Of a DNA stretch of 6,158 bases, positions 1 to 6,075 are shown one piece after another. A model generated the notes under the pieces. The model saw only the letters and a program-made list of their open reading frames with translations. It was not told where the DNA came from and searched no databases. The stretch is from an uncultured Collinsella sp. (GTDB lineage: Bacteria > Actinomycetota > Coriobacteriia > Coriobacteriales > Coriobacteriaceae), in the NCBI GenBank assembly GCA_900553935.1, contig USFK01000094.1, forward strand, positions 1 to 6,158, written 5' to 3'. The position numbers were made by a program, and so were the translations under genes. Each line of letters starts with the position of its first letter. The first letter of the stretch is position 1.

Positions 1-36
1 CCCTCTGGGCAAAAAATGGCAAATATGAGTACTGTT
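1..36 (+). repeat. Left terminal inverted repeat
   Basis: This is the left arm of the inverted pair, matching the reverse complement of 193-228 at 35 of 36 positions. Matching stops at base 37. The arm starts at the window edge, so it may extend further to the left. Confidence 0.85.
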
Positions 37-192
37 ACCAGTTTAGTAACAGCGAAATCTGGCTGAATATGCCGCCTTCCACCAATTCCGAGCGTCATAA
101 AGTCCCGAATCGCCATGTCGAGAGGGTTGGTTATATCAAATTTCGGCCGATTGGTCTTAAATACGTTCAAGATGATATGATACTACCACAAC

Positions 193-228
193 AACAGTAC
201 TCATATTTGCCATTTTTTGCCCACAGGG
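193..228 (-). repeat. Right terminal inverted repeat
   Basis: This is the right arm of the inverted pair (mate at 1-36). The near-perfect match implies recent origin or selection for transposase recognition. It lies about 180 bp upstream of the start of the primase-helicase gene. Confidence 0.85.
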
Positions 229-409
229 TCTATTCGAGGGCGGCTCCCGGGGTCTCCAGCCCGCCTCATAGCCGCTCAAACCCATTCAGCAACAGCCGCC
301 GCACATTTTGACACCAGCTGAACACCACTCACGGAGTCGCATTCCACTATCACCGAACCTAAATCGGAATCGAGCGCCCAAAAAACCAAAATAACGTACC
401 CTCATCTCA
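229..409 (+). other. Gene-free leader upstream of the primase-helicase gene
   Basis: No gene, tRNA or convincing promoter is visible between the repeat element and the primase-helicase. A perfect -35-like TTGACA occurs at 308-313, but there is no -10 hexamer 16-19 bp downstream. The 15 bases before the ATG at 410 are pyrimidine-rich and contain no Shine-Dalgarno sequence. An in-frame TAA at 392-394 means the downstream gene cannot start further upstream than this. On the minus strand one frame is open from 404 to a stop at 276-278, about 42 codons, with no recognisable family. Confidence 0.5.
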
Positions 410-3400
410 ATGGACCATGAGAAGAACGGCATTTACATGAGCACCGTCACGCATCAATACGCCCTCATCGGGGGCGCGTTATTCCAATTCAAGGAAGCAG
501 TCTCTCACGTATCGGAGCCGCACAGCCAAATCGTCATCTGCAGCAACGGCCCAGACATCCGCTACGCAACGCTCGAAGAATGGGAGAAAGCCGGAAAATC
601 TTTCGGCAAGCGAGCGCAGGTTGGGGGCCTCGTCACCAGCACGAGTTCAGCGCGCGAAAAACTCGAGCTCTTTCGCAATCTCTTTACTGGCCGCAAAGAT
701 GTTTACGCCCATGGGTACCGCAGAAAAGACGGGGGTATCGGCTATACACCCGCCTGCGCAAATGAGTGGAAACCGGGCATTTGTCCCAAGGCAAGCCATC
801 AGAGGGTCAAATGCGCGGAATGCGGTAGCCGCGTCTTCCCCGAGTTGAGCAATGCCGCGATCATTGACCATTTCAAAGGCAGCGACGACAGGCTCCGAGA
901 CGTCATAGGTCAGTATGTTCTCGACAGTGACAGCAACACAAAAGTTCTGGTCATTGATTTTGACGGAGCCGATTGGAAAGAAGCGGCAAACGCCATTCGG
1001 CTTGTCGCAAAAAGCCATGGAATCGATGCTGCAGTTGAGCGATCGAGATCAGGCAACGGCGCACATGTCTGGTTTTTCTTCCTAGAGCTCACCAGCGCAA
1101 AGACCGCAAGAGATTTTGGAAGCAGCCTTATCGCCGAGGCGGCGATGCTCAACAAGACAATCACCTTCGAAGCTTTTGACCGAATGATGCCCGCGCAGTC
1201 CACCATTCCTGAGGGTGGCTTCGGAAATCTCATAGCGCTGCCCTTTCAAGGTAAAGCGCAGCGAGAAGGAAACAGCGTATTTGTTGACGAGCAATTTGAG
1301 CCCTTTCCCGATCAATGGCTTTATCTTTCGCAAATCCAGTTGATCCCGCGTACGATGGTGAAAAGTCTGCTCGAAAGCATCGAGAATGGACCGCATGGAT
1401 TATCGGCTTCAGCGGCGGCAAACACTGCCGCGCCGCATTCCCGGAGACCGCGAAAGCGGCTTCCGCTCACGCCGCGGGACTTCCCGTCATCGCTACCCAT
1501 CACGCAAGCCGATATGCTCTACATAACCGAAAAATCACTGAGCCCGGCAGCCCAAATGGAAGTCCGCAGGCTTGCAACATTTGCCAACCCGGAATTCTTT
1601 CGCGCGCAATCAATGCATCAATCAGTATTCGGCAAACCGCGCTACATAGACCTCAGCGAACTTAGAGATGGCTGCGTCGCGATTCCCAGAGGCTGCAAGG
1701 CTCAACTTGAGCGGCTGCTTCAAGAAGCCGGCGTTTCTGCCCACTATTCAGACAAGCGCACGTCGGGCAATCCAATTGTGATGAAATTTAAAGGGGCTCT
1801 TCGCCCTGAACAGCAAATTGCCGCTGACCAGATGCTCGGCTATGAAGACGGGATCATGTCTGCACCGACGGGTTTCGGCAAAACCGTCATTGGAGCCTAT
1901 CTTATTGCTGCCATCGGTCTTCCAACGCTCGTCATCGTTCCCAAGACTGCGCTCATTGCCCAATGGAAATCCCAGCTCGAACGGTTTCTCGACATCACGG
2001 ACAACCGAGAGCCCGTCCGAACCCCAAAAGGACGAATCAGCAAAAGGCAGCCTCCGCTCATTGGACAAATCGGAGGCGGCAAGACCACCATAAGCCGTCT
2101 CATCGACATTGCTTCATTCCAGTCTCTGTCCGGCAAGGACCCCCAGACCGGAGAACCAATAGCCAAGGAGCTCGTTCGCGATTACGGTCTCATCATCTGT
2201 GACGAATGTCACCATGCGGCCGCGCCGCAGCTTGAGCTTGTGCTCAAGTCCGCTCCAGCCAAATATGTATACGGCCTTTCCGCGACGCCTGAACGCTCGG
2301 ACGGACTCACGCGAGCACTCTCAATGCTCTGCGGCCCGCTTCGCCATGTCATTGATCCAAAAACGCAAGCAATCCAACAGGGAATTCAGCGCGTTATTAG
2401 GCCGCGTTTTACCGGAGTTCGACTACCCGCCTACGAACCAGGGGCGTCCTTTAATCAAGTTCTCGATCTCCTGTGTGCGCACACAGAGAGAAACAAAGCA
2501 ATTGTCGACGATGCCCTCGAGACCGCGTCAAACGGTCGACATCCGCTTGTGCTATCCAAAAGGAAAAAACATGCCGAAGAGCTATGTAGACTGCTTCAAA
2601 GCCGCGGACACGAACCTATACTCTTAACCGGAGAAATCGACGCCAAAGAAAGAAAGGCAATACTGAACAGCCTTCCCGGCTTCGAGCATGAGCATCGAAT
2701 TATCGTCGCAACCGAAAGCCTTCTGGGCGAGGGCTTCGACCTGTCTTACCTTGACACCCTACTCATTGCCACCCCGATATCTTGGGACGGCAGCATAACG
2801 CAGCAGGCAGGCAGGCTACACAGAAGTCACGAGGGCAAGCAGCGGGTTGAGATATTCGACTATGTCGATCTGTCGATACCCATGCTCGCGCGCATGTACC
2901 AGAAGAGACTCAAGACCTACGCCAAGCTGGGGTATGAAGTCTTTGCGGCAAATGACAACAAACAGGCCGATCGAAACATCCTCGTTAGGTCGGCAACAGC
3001 CGTGGAGGCTTTAGCGGATGACATCGCAAGCGCAACGAAAAGCGTTTTTATTGCCGCGCCCTACGCATCCGCTGCATGCCTCGCAAAGCTCGCCGCCGCG
3101 CTCACAGGCGCCGCCGCCCGTGGGATTGCCCTTGAGATTTCAATTGCCTCGACTCCGCGCGATGACGTAAAAGCGATTTTTGCCGAGATGAACGTCGACT
3201 ATCTCATCAAGGCCGAAGGGCGCCTGTGCGCGTCAGTAATTGACGAGGAAACCGTCTGGTACGGAGCTATTCCATTACTGGCTTTTCCAAAGAAAGATGA
3301 CTGCAGCATCCGTTTCAAAAGCAGCGAAGTTGCAGCCGAGCTCTTGAGCGAAATCCAGCGTAGAGGAGAACCGGAGGTCGCAGCCACGAACGGGACGTCT

Positions 3401-3421
3401 CCAGCAGTTACGGTGGAATAG
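410..3421 (+). CDS. TOTE-type AEP primase / SF2 helicase / PLD-like protein
   Basis: A 1003-residue multidomain protein matching the architecture called TOTE conflict system primase. Residues ~78-310 form the archaeo-eukaryotic primase domain, with a Cys4 zinc-knuckle pattern (C116, C125, C135, C138), the catalytic DxD in VIDFD (D183, D185), the SxxxxH segment SGNGAH (H219) and the family block GGFGNLIALP (269-278). Residues ~386-475 form the usual connector (ANPEFF, GKPRYI, LRPEQQ). The SF2 helicase follows: Walker A APTGFGKT (485-492), DECH box (598-601), SATPER (624-629) and motif VI QQAGRLHR (798-805). Residues ~860-985 are PLD-like with a degenerate HKD motif. The protein is likely an ATP-dependent DNA translocase with primer-synthesis ability acting in conflict with mobile DNA; the exact role is inferred. 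GC and codon use (AGA, ATA, CTA codons) differ from the genes to the right, suggesting transfer. The start is uncertain: ATG 410 or ATG 437, neither with a good ribosome site. No partner gene is visible. Confidence 0.9.
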   Translation: MDHEKNGIYMSTVTHQYALIGGALFQFKEAVSHVSEPHSQIVICSNGPDIRYATLEEWEKAGKSFGKRAQVGGLVTSTSSAREKLELFRNLFTGRKDVYAHGYRRKDGGIGYTPACANEWKPGICPKASHQRVKCAECGSRVFPELSNAAIIDHFKGSDDRLRDVIGQYVLDSDSNTKVLVIDFDGADWKEAANAIRLVAKSHGIDAAVERSRSGNGAHVWFFFLELTSAKTARDFGSSLIAEAAMLNKTITFEAFDRMMPAQSTIPEGGFGNLIALPFQGKAQREGNSVFVDEQFEPFPDQWLYLSQIQLIPRTMVKSLLESIENGPHGLSASAAANTAAPHSRRPRKRLPLTPRDFPSSLPITQADMLYITEKSLSPAAQMEVRRLATFANPEFFRAQSMHQSVFGKPRYIDLSELRDGCVAIPRGCKAQLERLLQEAGVSAHYSDKRTSGNPIVMKFKGALRPEQQIAADQMLGYEDGIMSAPTGFGKTVIGAYLIAAIGLPTLVIVPKTALIAQWKSQLERFLDITDNREPVRTPKGRISKRQPPLIGQIGGGKTTISRLIDIASFQSLSGKDPQTGEPIAKELVRDYGLIICDECHHAAAPQLELVLKSAPAKYVYGLSATPERSDGLTRALSMLCGPLRHVIDPKTQAIQQGIQRVIRPRFTGVRLPAYEPGASFNQVLDLLCAHTERNKAIVDDALETASNGRHPLVLSKRKKHAEELCRLLQSRGHEPILLTGEIDAKERKAILNSLPGFEHEHRIIVATESLLGEGFDLSYLDTLLIATPISWDGSITQQAGRLHRSHEGKQRVEIFDYVDLSIPMLARMYQKRLKTYAKLGYEVFAANDNKQADRNILVRSATAVEALADDIASATKSVFIAAPYASAACLAKLAAALTGAAARGIALEISIASTPRDDVKAIFAEMNVDYLIKAEGRLCASVIDEETVWYGAIPLLAFPKKDDCSIRFKSSEVAAELLSEIQRRGEPEVAATNGTSPAVTVE

Positions 3422-3485
3422 GAGCCGCCTTGGCCAATCGGCCCGCCAAGCCGTCCCCATACCACCGCGACTCATAAGCGGGCAA

Positions 3486-3665
3486 TCAGCCCTGCGGACC
3501 CTGAAACAGCTCCTCATGCGAGCCCATTCTTACCAGTCTGATCACCGGATTAGTCTTATGCGGCAGATAGAGAACGACCACATCGACCAAGCTATCGGAT
3601 AGATGAAAGTCGATGTGGCCGTTGTAATTGCCGCCCGGATTCGAGGGCTCGTGAGCGGCAGGCAC
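3486..3665 (-). pseudogene. C-terminal fragment of a YafQ/RelE-type toxin
   Basis: Minus-strand translation ending at a TGA (3486-3488) gives about 60 residues. They begin VPAAHEP, continue with GGNYNGHIDFHLSD, and end RLVRMGSHEELFQG before the stop. This matches the C-terminal half of YafQ-family mRNA interferases: the LPA motif, the G-x-W-x-G-x-R-D-x-H-like segment, and the terminal G-(S/T)-H-x-x-LF motif that carries an active-site histidine. Family members are about 90 residues; here the frame has no room for the N-terminal half, because it meets a stop at 3678-3680 inside the end of the LOG-family gene. No antitoxin gene is visible upstream, and the piece runs straight into the neighbouring gene. 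It is therefore a truncated remnant, probably left by a deletion or insertion at this spot. The segment is too short for a standard ORF call. The family assignment is by motif only; the truncation is seen directly. Confidence 0.7.
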
Positions 3666-3672
3666 GCCCGGC

Positions 3673-4431
3673 CTATATCAGCCCGCTCAGGGCGATGTCA
3701 ACGGCCTCGTTAAGGTCATCGGTAATGTGCACCAGCTCCGGATCGAGCGGGCTGATCATACCGGCATCCATCACCGGGCCGTTGAGCCAGTCGAACAGGC
3801 CCTGCCAGTACTCGCCGCCCACCAGCACAAGCGGCATGCGCTTGACCTTGTGCGTCTGCACCAGCGTGAGCACCTCGAACATCTCGTCGAGCGTACCAAA
3901 GCCACCAGGAAACACGATGGCGCCCGAGCTGTATTTGACGAACATGGTCTTGCGCACAAAGAAGTAACGGAAGTCCATGCCGAGGTTTACGTATTTGTTG
4001 AGCCCGTGCTCGTGCGGCAGCTCGATACCCAAGCCGACCGACTTGCCGTTCGCGCTAGCCGCTCCCCTGTTGGCCGCCTCCATGACGCCGGGACCGCCGC
4101 CGGTGATAACCGCCACGCCGCGCTGGGCAATCTTGCGACCAACCGTGCGCGCCGCCTTGTAGAGCGGATCGGTCTTGGGCGTGCGGGCGCTGCCGAAGAT
4201 GGTCACCGCAGGGCCAAGCTCGGCAAGCGCGCCAAAGCCATCGACAAACTCGGCTTGAATGCGCAGCACACGCCACGGGTCGGCGTGCAACCAATCGGTC
4301 GACTCCTCGGGCGCCAGCAGGTTGGCGTAGGTGTTGTCCTTAGGAATCATGGGGCCGCGCATAACCACGGGGCCGCGGCGGTACGTCTCGTCGTAGGCAG
4401 GCTCGCCCTCGACGTTCTCATTCTTAATCAT
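3673..4431 (-). CDS. LOG-family (TIGR00730-type) Rossmann-fold protein
   Basis: A 252-residue cytosolic protein of the LOG / lysine-decarboxylase-like family. Characterised members hydrolyse nucleoside 5'-monophosphates, such as cytokinin ribotides or AMP, to the free base plus ribose 5-phosphate. Signature elements are all present: the nucleotide-binding loop GGGPGVMEAANRG (111-123), the conserved pair R160-K161, and the PGGxGTxxE motif as PGGFGTLDE (175-183), with the catalytic glutamate at 183. About 60 extra residues at the N-terminus, including DWLHADPWRVLRIQ, resemble actinobacterial relatives. The ATG at 4431 has an AGGAG site six bases upstream, so the start is firm. It lies 211 bp downstream of tgt on the same strand, but a strong terminator sits between them just before its ribosome site, so it is probably not simply co-transcribed. 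Physiological substrate is unknown; many bacterial members were misannotated as lysine decarboxylases. The 3' end abuts the toxin remnant. Confidence 0.92.
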   Translation of the reverse strand: MIKNENVEGEPAYDETYRRGPVVMRGPMIPKDNTYANLLAPEESTDWLHADPWRVLRIQAEFVDGFGALAELGPAVTIFGSARTPKTDPLYKAARTVGRKIAQRGVAVITGGGPGVMEAANRGAASANGKSVGLGIELPHEHGLNKYVNLGMDFRYFFVRKTMFVKYSSGAIVFPGGFGTLDEMFEVLTLVQTHKVKRMPLVLVGGEYWQGLFDWLNGPVMDAGMISPLDPELVHITDDLNEAVDIALSGLI

Positions 4432-4437
4432 GGGATA

Positions 4438-4442
4438 CTCCT
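4438..4442 (-). promoter_or_regulatory. Shine-Dalgarno site of the LOG-family gene
   Basis: The minus strand reads AGGAG with a six-base spacer to the ATG at 4431. This fixes the start. The site lies only a few bases beyond the U-tract of the terminator at 4447-4493, so a transcript reaching it from upstream must read through that hairpin. Confidence 0.85.
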
Positions 4443-4446
4443 ATCG

Positions 4447-4493
4447 AAAAAAGAAACGGGCGGGGTCGACGCCATGCGTCAAACACCCGCCCG
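4447..4493 (-). terminator. Intrinsic terminator between tgt and the LOG gene
   Basis: On the minus strand an 8-bp perfect GC stem (CGGGCGGG at 4493-4486 with CCCGCCCG at 4464-4457) encloses a second 5-bp stem (GACGC/GCGTC, loop of three) and is followed directly by TTTCTTTTTT. This is a textbook rho-independent terminator. It ends transcripts from tgt about 150 bases after the tgt stop. Because it sits immediately before the LOG ribosome site, it could also act as an attenuator for that gene. Confidence 0.88.
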
Positions 4494-4642
4494 AACATCA
4501 ACTATTCGGTATGGTACCCACGATGCATCATGCGTTTGCAAGGCATCGGTCAGCGGTCGTGCAGCCGGCGTCAGCGAATATGACGAGCGGCTGCCGCTCA
4601 GCCTTTGCCGTTGCCCACGCTCTGTAAGCGTGCCTGTCGCCC
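4494..4642 (-). other. Gene-free tgt 3' region / possible LOG leader with hairpins
   Basis: This 149-bp stretch holds no gene or tRNA. It contains two compact perfect hairpins: 4616-4632 (CACGCT/AGCGTG, loop of five) and 4585-4599 (GAGCGG/CCGCTC, loop of three). Neither has a U-tract. With the terminator next to it, this could be a structured leader for the LOG gene or just the folded 3' end of the tgt transcript. I do not recognise a known riboswitch class. No good promoter for the LOG gene stands out; the nearest candidate on the minus strand is a TTGCAA with a poor TACCAT 19 bp later. Confidence 0.4.
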
Positions 4643-5782
4643 TTAGTAATCCACCGCCGCAGGGCTGTTCATCCAGTCGTTCACGAACGCACCGTAGCGG
4701 CCCTCGATAATGGCTTGGCGGGCACGCTGCATAAGGTTGAGCAGGTAGTAGATGTTGTGCATCGAAAGCAGAATGCCGCCGAGCATCTCCTTCTGCGTGA
4801 CCATGTGACGGATGAGCGCACGGCTGTAACCGCCCGTGCACACCGGGCAGGTGCAGGTGGGATCGATGGGACCGTCGTCGTGCGCAAAGCGCGCGTTGCG
4901 GAAGTTGAGGCGACCCTCGCTGGAGAACGCCGTGCCCATACGACCGGTACGCGTCGGCAGCACGCAGTCGAACATGTCGATGCCCACGCCCACGCCGCGC
5001 ACGAGCGTGGTCGGGTTGCCGACACCCATCAGGTAGCGCGGCTTGTGCTTGGGCATGTACTCGCTCACGAGCGGTGCCAGGGTCTCGAACATGGTCTCGT
5101 GGTCCTCGCCCACCGAGTAGCCGCCGATGCCGTAACCGGGGAAGTCACCGCACTCCTCCAGATGGCGCAGCGAGCGCAGGCGCAGGTCCAGATGCATGCC
5201 GCCCTGAACGATGCCAAAGAGTGCCTGGTCGTCGCGAGTATGAGCTTTATAGCAACGCTCGGCCCACATACTCGACAGCTCCACGGCGCGCTCGACGTAG
5301 GCGCGCGTGGCGGGATAGCCCGGGCACTGGTCGAGCTGCATGCAGATGTCGGAGCCGAGCTTCATGGCGATTTCCATGTTGTCCTCGGGCGTCCAGAACA
5401 CGTGGCGGCCGTCGTAATCGTTGACGATAAAGCGCACGCCCTCGTCGGTGAGCTTGACGGCGTCGTTATGGCTAAAGACCTGGAATCCGCCCGAGTCGGT
5501 GAGGATGGGGCCGTGCCAGTTCATAAACTTGTGCAGTCCGCCCAGCTCGGCGATGGTATCCTCGCCGGGGCGCATGGACAGGTGATAGGTATTGGCAAGC
5601 ACGATCTGGGCACCGAGCTGCTTGACGGTCTCGGTGGGCATACCCTTGACGTTTGCCTTGGTGCCCACGGGCATAAAGATCGGCGTCTCGATGTCGCCGT
5701 GCGGGGTGTGCAGTACGCCGGCGCGCGCGTGCGTCGTCGGATCCTCGGCAATCAGGTCGAATTTAAAAAGGTTCTGGTCCAT
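4643..5782 (-). CDS. tgt: tRNA-guanine(34) transglycosylase
   Basis: A 379-residue protein, the standard length for bacterial Tgt. It exchanges guanine at wobble position 34 of GUN-anticodon tRNAs (Asp, Asn, His, Tyr) for preQ1 or, in some lineages, queuine, in queuosine synthesis or salvage. Visible family motifs: LTDSGGFQVFS with the general-base aspartate D96; LDQCPGYPA (150-158), the base-binding loop, where most bacterial enzymes have DEC rather than DQC; GIVQGG (190-195); GYGIGGYSVGE (216-226); GIDMFDCVLPTR (267-278), carrying the nucleophilic aspartate, probably D269; and the zinc site C310, C312, C315 with H342. The ATG at 5782 has AAGGAG nine bases upstream and a TATAAT further up. 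No other queuosine gene is in view, so the substrate cannot be decided from context. The 385-codon open frame on the opposite strand is a shadow of this gene. Confidence 0.97.
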   Translation of the reverse strand: MDQNLFKFDLIAEDPTTHARAGVLHTPHGDIETPIFMPVGTKANVKGMPTETVKQLGAQIVLANTYHLSMRPGEDTIAELGGLHKFMNWHGPILTDSGGFQVFSHNDAVKLTDEGVRFIVNDYDGRHVFWTPEDNMEIAMKLGSDICMQLDQCPGYPATRAYVERAVELSSMWAERCYKAHTRDDQALFGIVQGGMHLDLRLRSLRHLEECGDFPGYGIGGYSVGEDHETMFETLAPLVSEYMPKHKPRYLMGVGNPTTLVRGVGVGIDMFDCVLPTRTGRMGTAFSSEGRLNFRNARFAHDDGPIDPTCTCPVCTGGYSRALIRHMVTQKEMLGGILLSMHNIYYLLNLMQRARQAIIEGRYGAFVNDWMNSPAAVDY

Positions 5783-5791
5783 AAACTGGAA

Positions 5792-5797
5792 CTCCTT
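5792..5797 (-). promoter_or_regulatory. Shine-Dalgarno site of tgt
   Basis: The minus strand reads AAGGAG with a nine-base spacer to the ATG at 5782. It supports that ATG as the start; the protein's N-terminal MDQNLFKFDL also begins where family members begin. Confidence 0.85.
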
Positions 5798-5819
5798 GGT
5801 TGCGGTTCATACGCAAACC

Positions 5820-5825
5820 ATTATA
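5820..5825 (-). promoter_or_regulatory. Likely -10 box of the tgt promoter
   Basis: The minus strand carries a perfect TATAAT 38 bases before the tgt start. The region 16-19 bases further upstream has only a weak -35 (around cggtgc), and no TGn extension is present. Position and the perfect hexamer make this the best promoter for tgt, giving a leader of roughly 30 bases. Confidence 0.6.
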
Positions 5826-5887
5826 CGGGCAACCCGCAAGAAGCACCGACTCGACAGAAACTAGTGCATTAGGATCAGGTTCCCGCG

Positions 5888-5918
5888 CTAGTCGTTGGGG
5901 ACGTTCTTAAACGACTAG
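5888..5918. repeat. Inverted repeat ctagtcgtt / aacgactag
   Basis: A 9-bp perfect inverted repeat (5888-5896 with 5910-5918) around a 13-base loop, upstream of tgt. Its left arm runs into the first of two cgttggggac copies, so it is nested in the GGGGAC repeat cluster. There is no T-tract, so it is not an obvious terminator. Confidence 0.6.
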
Positions 5919-5993
5919 ACGTTGGGGACAGCCTTCAGCGCCATCTTGCAAAGGAGTGTCCCAATCTGCCGGCACTTAGGGACTGTCCCCAAC
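5893..5993. repeat. GGGGAC/GTCCC repeat cluster (REP-like)
   Basis: Direct copies of cgttggggac lie at 5893-5902 and 5920-5929. The second forms an 11-bp perfect inverted repeat, gttggggacag (5921-5931) against ctgtccccaac (5983-5993). A diverged copy of the right-hand arm and its flank occurs at 5957-5972, matching 5984-5999 at 13 of 16 positions. Alternating modules like this resemble REP elements mobilised by RAYT-type transposases, or a small palindromic intergenic repeat family. No transposase is in the window. The 66-codon frame at 5922-6122 (+) across it is most likely chance. Confidence 0.55.
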
Positions 5994-5998
5994 TGCCG

Positions 5999-6032
5999 AC
6001 AACGCCGATGCTCTGGTAACGCCGATGCTCTG
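5999..6032 (+). repeat. Two tandem copies of a 17-bp unit
   Basis: The 15-mer aacgccgatgctctg occurs at 6001-6015 and again, identical, at 6018-6032, giving a 17-bp period when the two preceding bases (ac, gt) are counted. A third, decayed copy may begin with acaac at 6033. It is non-coding as far as can be seen. Confidence 0.8.
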
Positions 6033-6075
6033 ACAACATCAGCGAGCGGTCGCCAGGGCGAACAAATTGGCATGA

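Larger units (their letters stand above)
1..228. mobile_element. MITE-like element with 36-bp terminal inverted repeats
   Basis: Bases 1-36 and the reverse complement of bases 193-228 match at 35 of 36 positions; the only difference is at base 5 (c against g). The repeats begin with ccct and contain the run gggcaaaaaatggcaaatat. The roughly 156 bp between them carries no credible gene: the only open frame, 69-311 (+), runs out of the element, has no family resemblance and is probably chance. Just inside the left repeat is a small hairpin (32-38 with 46-52, ctgttac/gtaacag). Long, nearly perfect terminal repeats around a short non-coding core are typical of a MITE or of an IS-derived non-autonomous element. 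I believe similar repeats are dispersed in Collinsella intergenic regions, but that is from memory. The left boundary coincides with the window edge, so the element could be longer and no target-site duplication can be checked. Confidence 0.65.

Noticed and set aside
308..313. Perfect TTGACA as a -35 box for the primase-helicase gene
   Set aside because: No acceptable -10 hexamer lies 16-19 bp downstream, and the nearest A/T-rich hexamer is about 31 bp away.
276..404. Minus-strand frame of about 42 codons between two stops upstream of the primase-helicase
   Set aside because: It is open and reads plausibly, but it has no start with a ribosome site and no recognised family. A frame of this length is expected by chance here, so I cannot call it a gene remnant.
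2063..2086. A second GGGKTT, P-loop-like motif inside the helicase (residues ~555-560)
   Set aside because: It falls in the region between helicase motifs where the family normally has a G-Q-I-G-G-G-K stretch. It lacks the strand-loop-helix context of a Walker A, and the true Walker A is at residues 485-492.
3429..3450. Hairpin cttggc/gccaag just after the primase-helicase stop as its terminator
   Set aside because: Only 6 bp with a 10-base loop, a competing ggcc/ggcc pairing inside it, and no T-tract on the plus strand.
3727..4710. A 327-codon open frame on the plus strand
   Set aside because: Antisense to the LOG-family gene, running through the terminator and the end of tgt. Composition is shadow-like and no family is recognisable.
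4715..5872. A 385-codon open frame on the plus strand
   Set aside because: It lies antisense to tgt, whose protein matches its family along the full length. Its translation is rich in Ala, His, Val and Arg with no domain, as expected of a shadow frame in GC-rich DNA.
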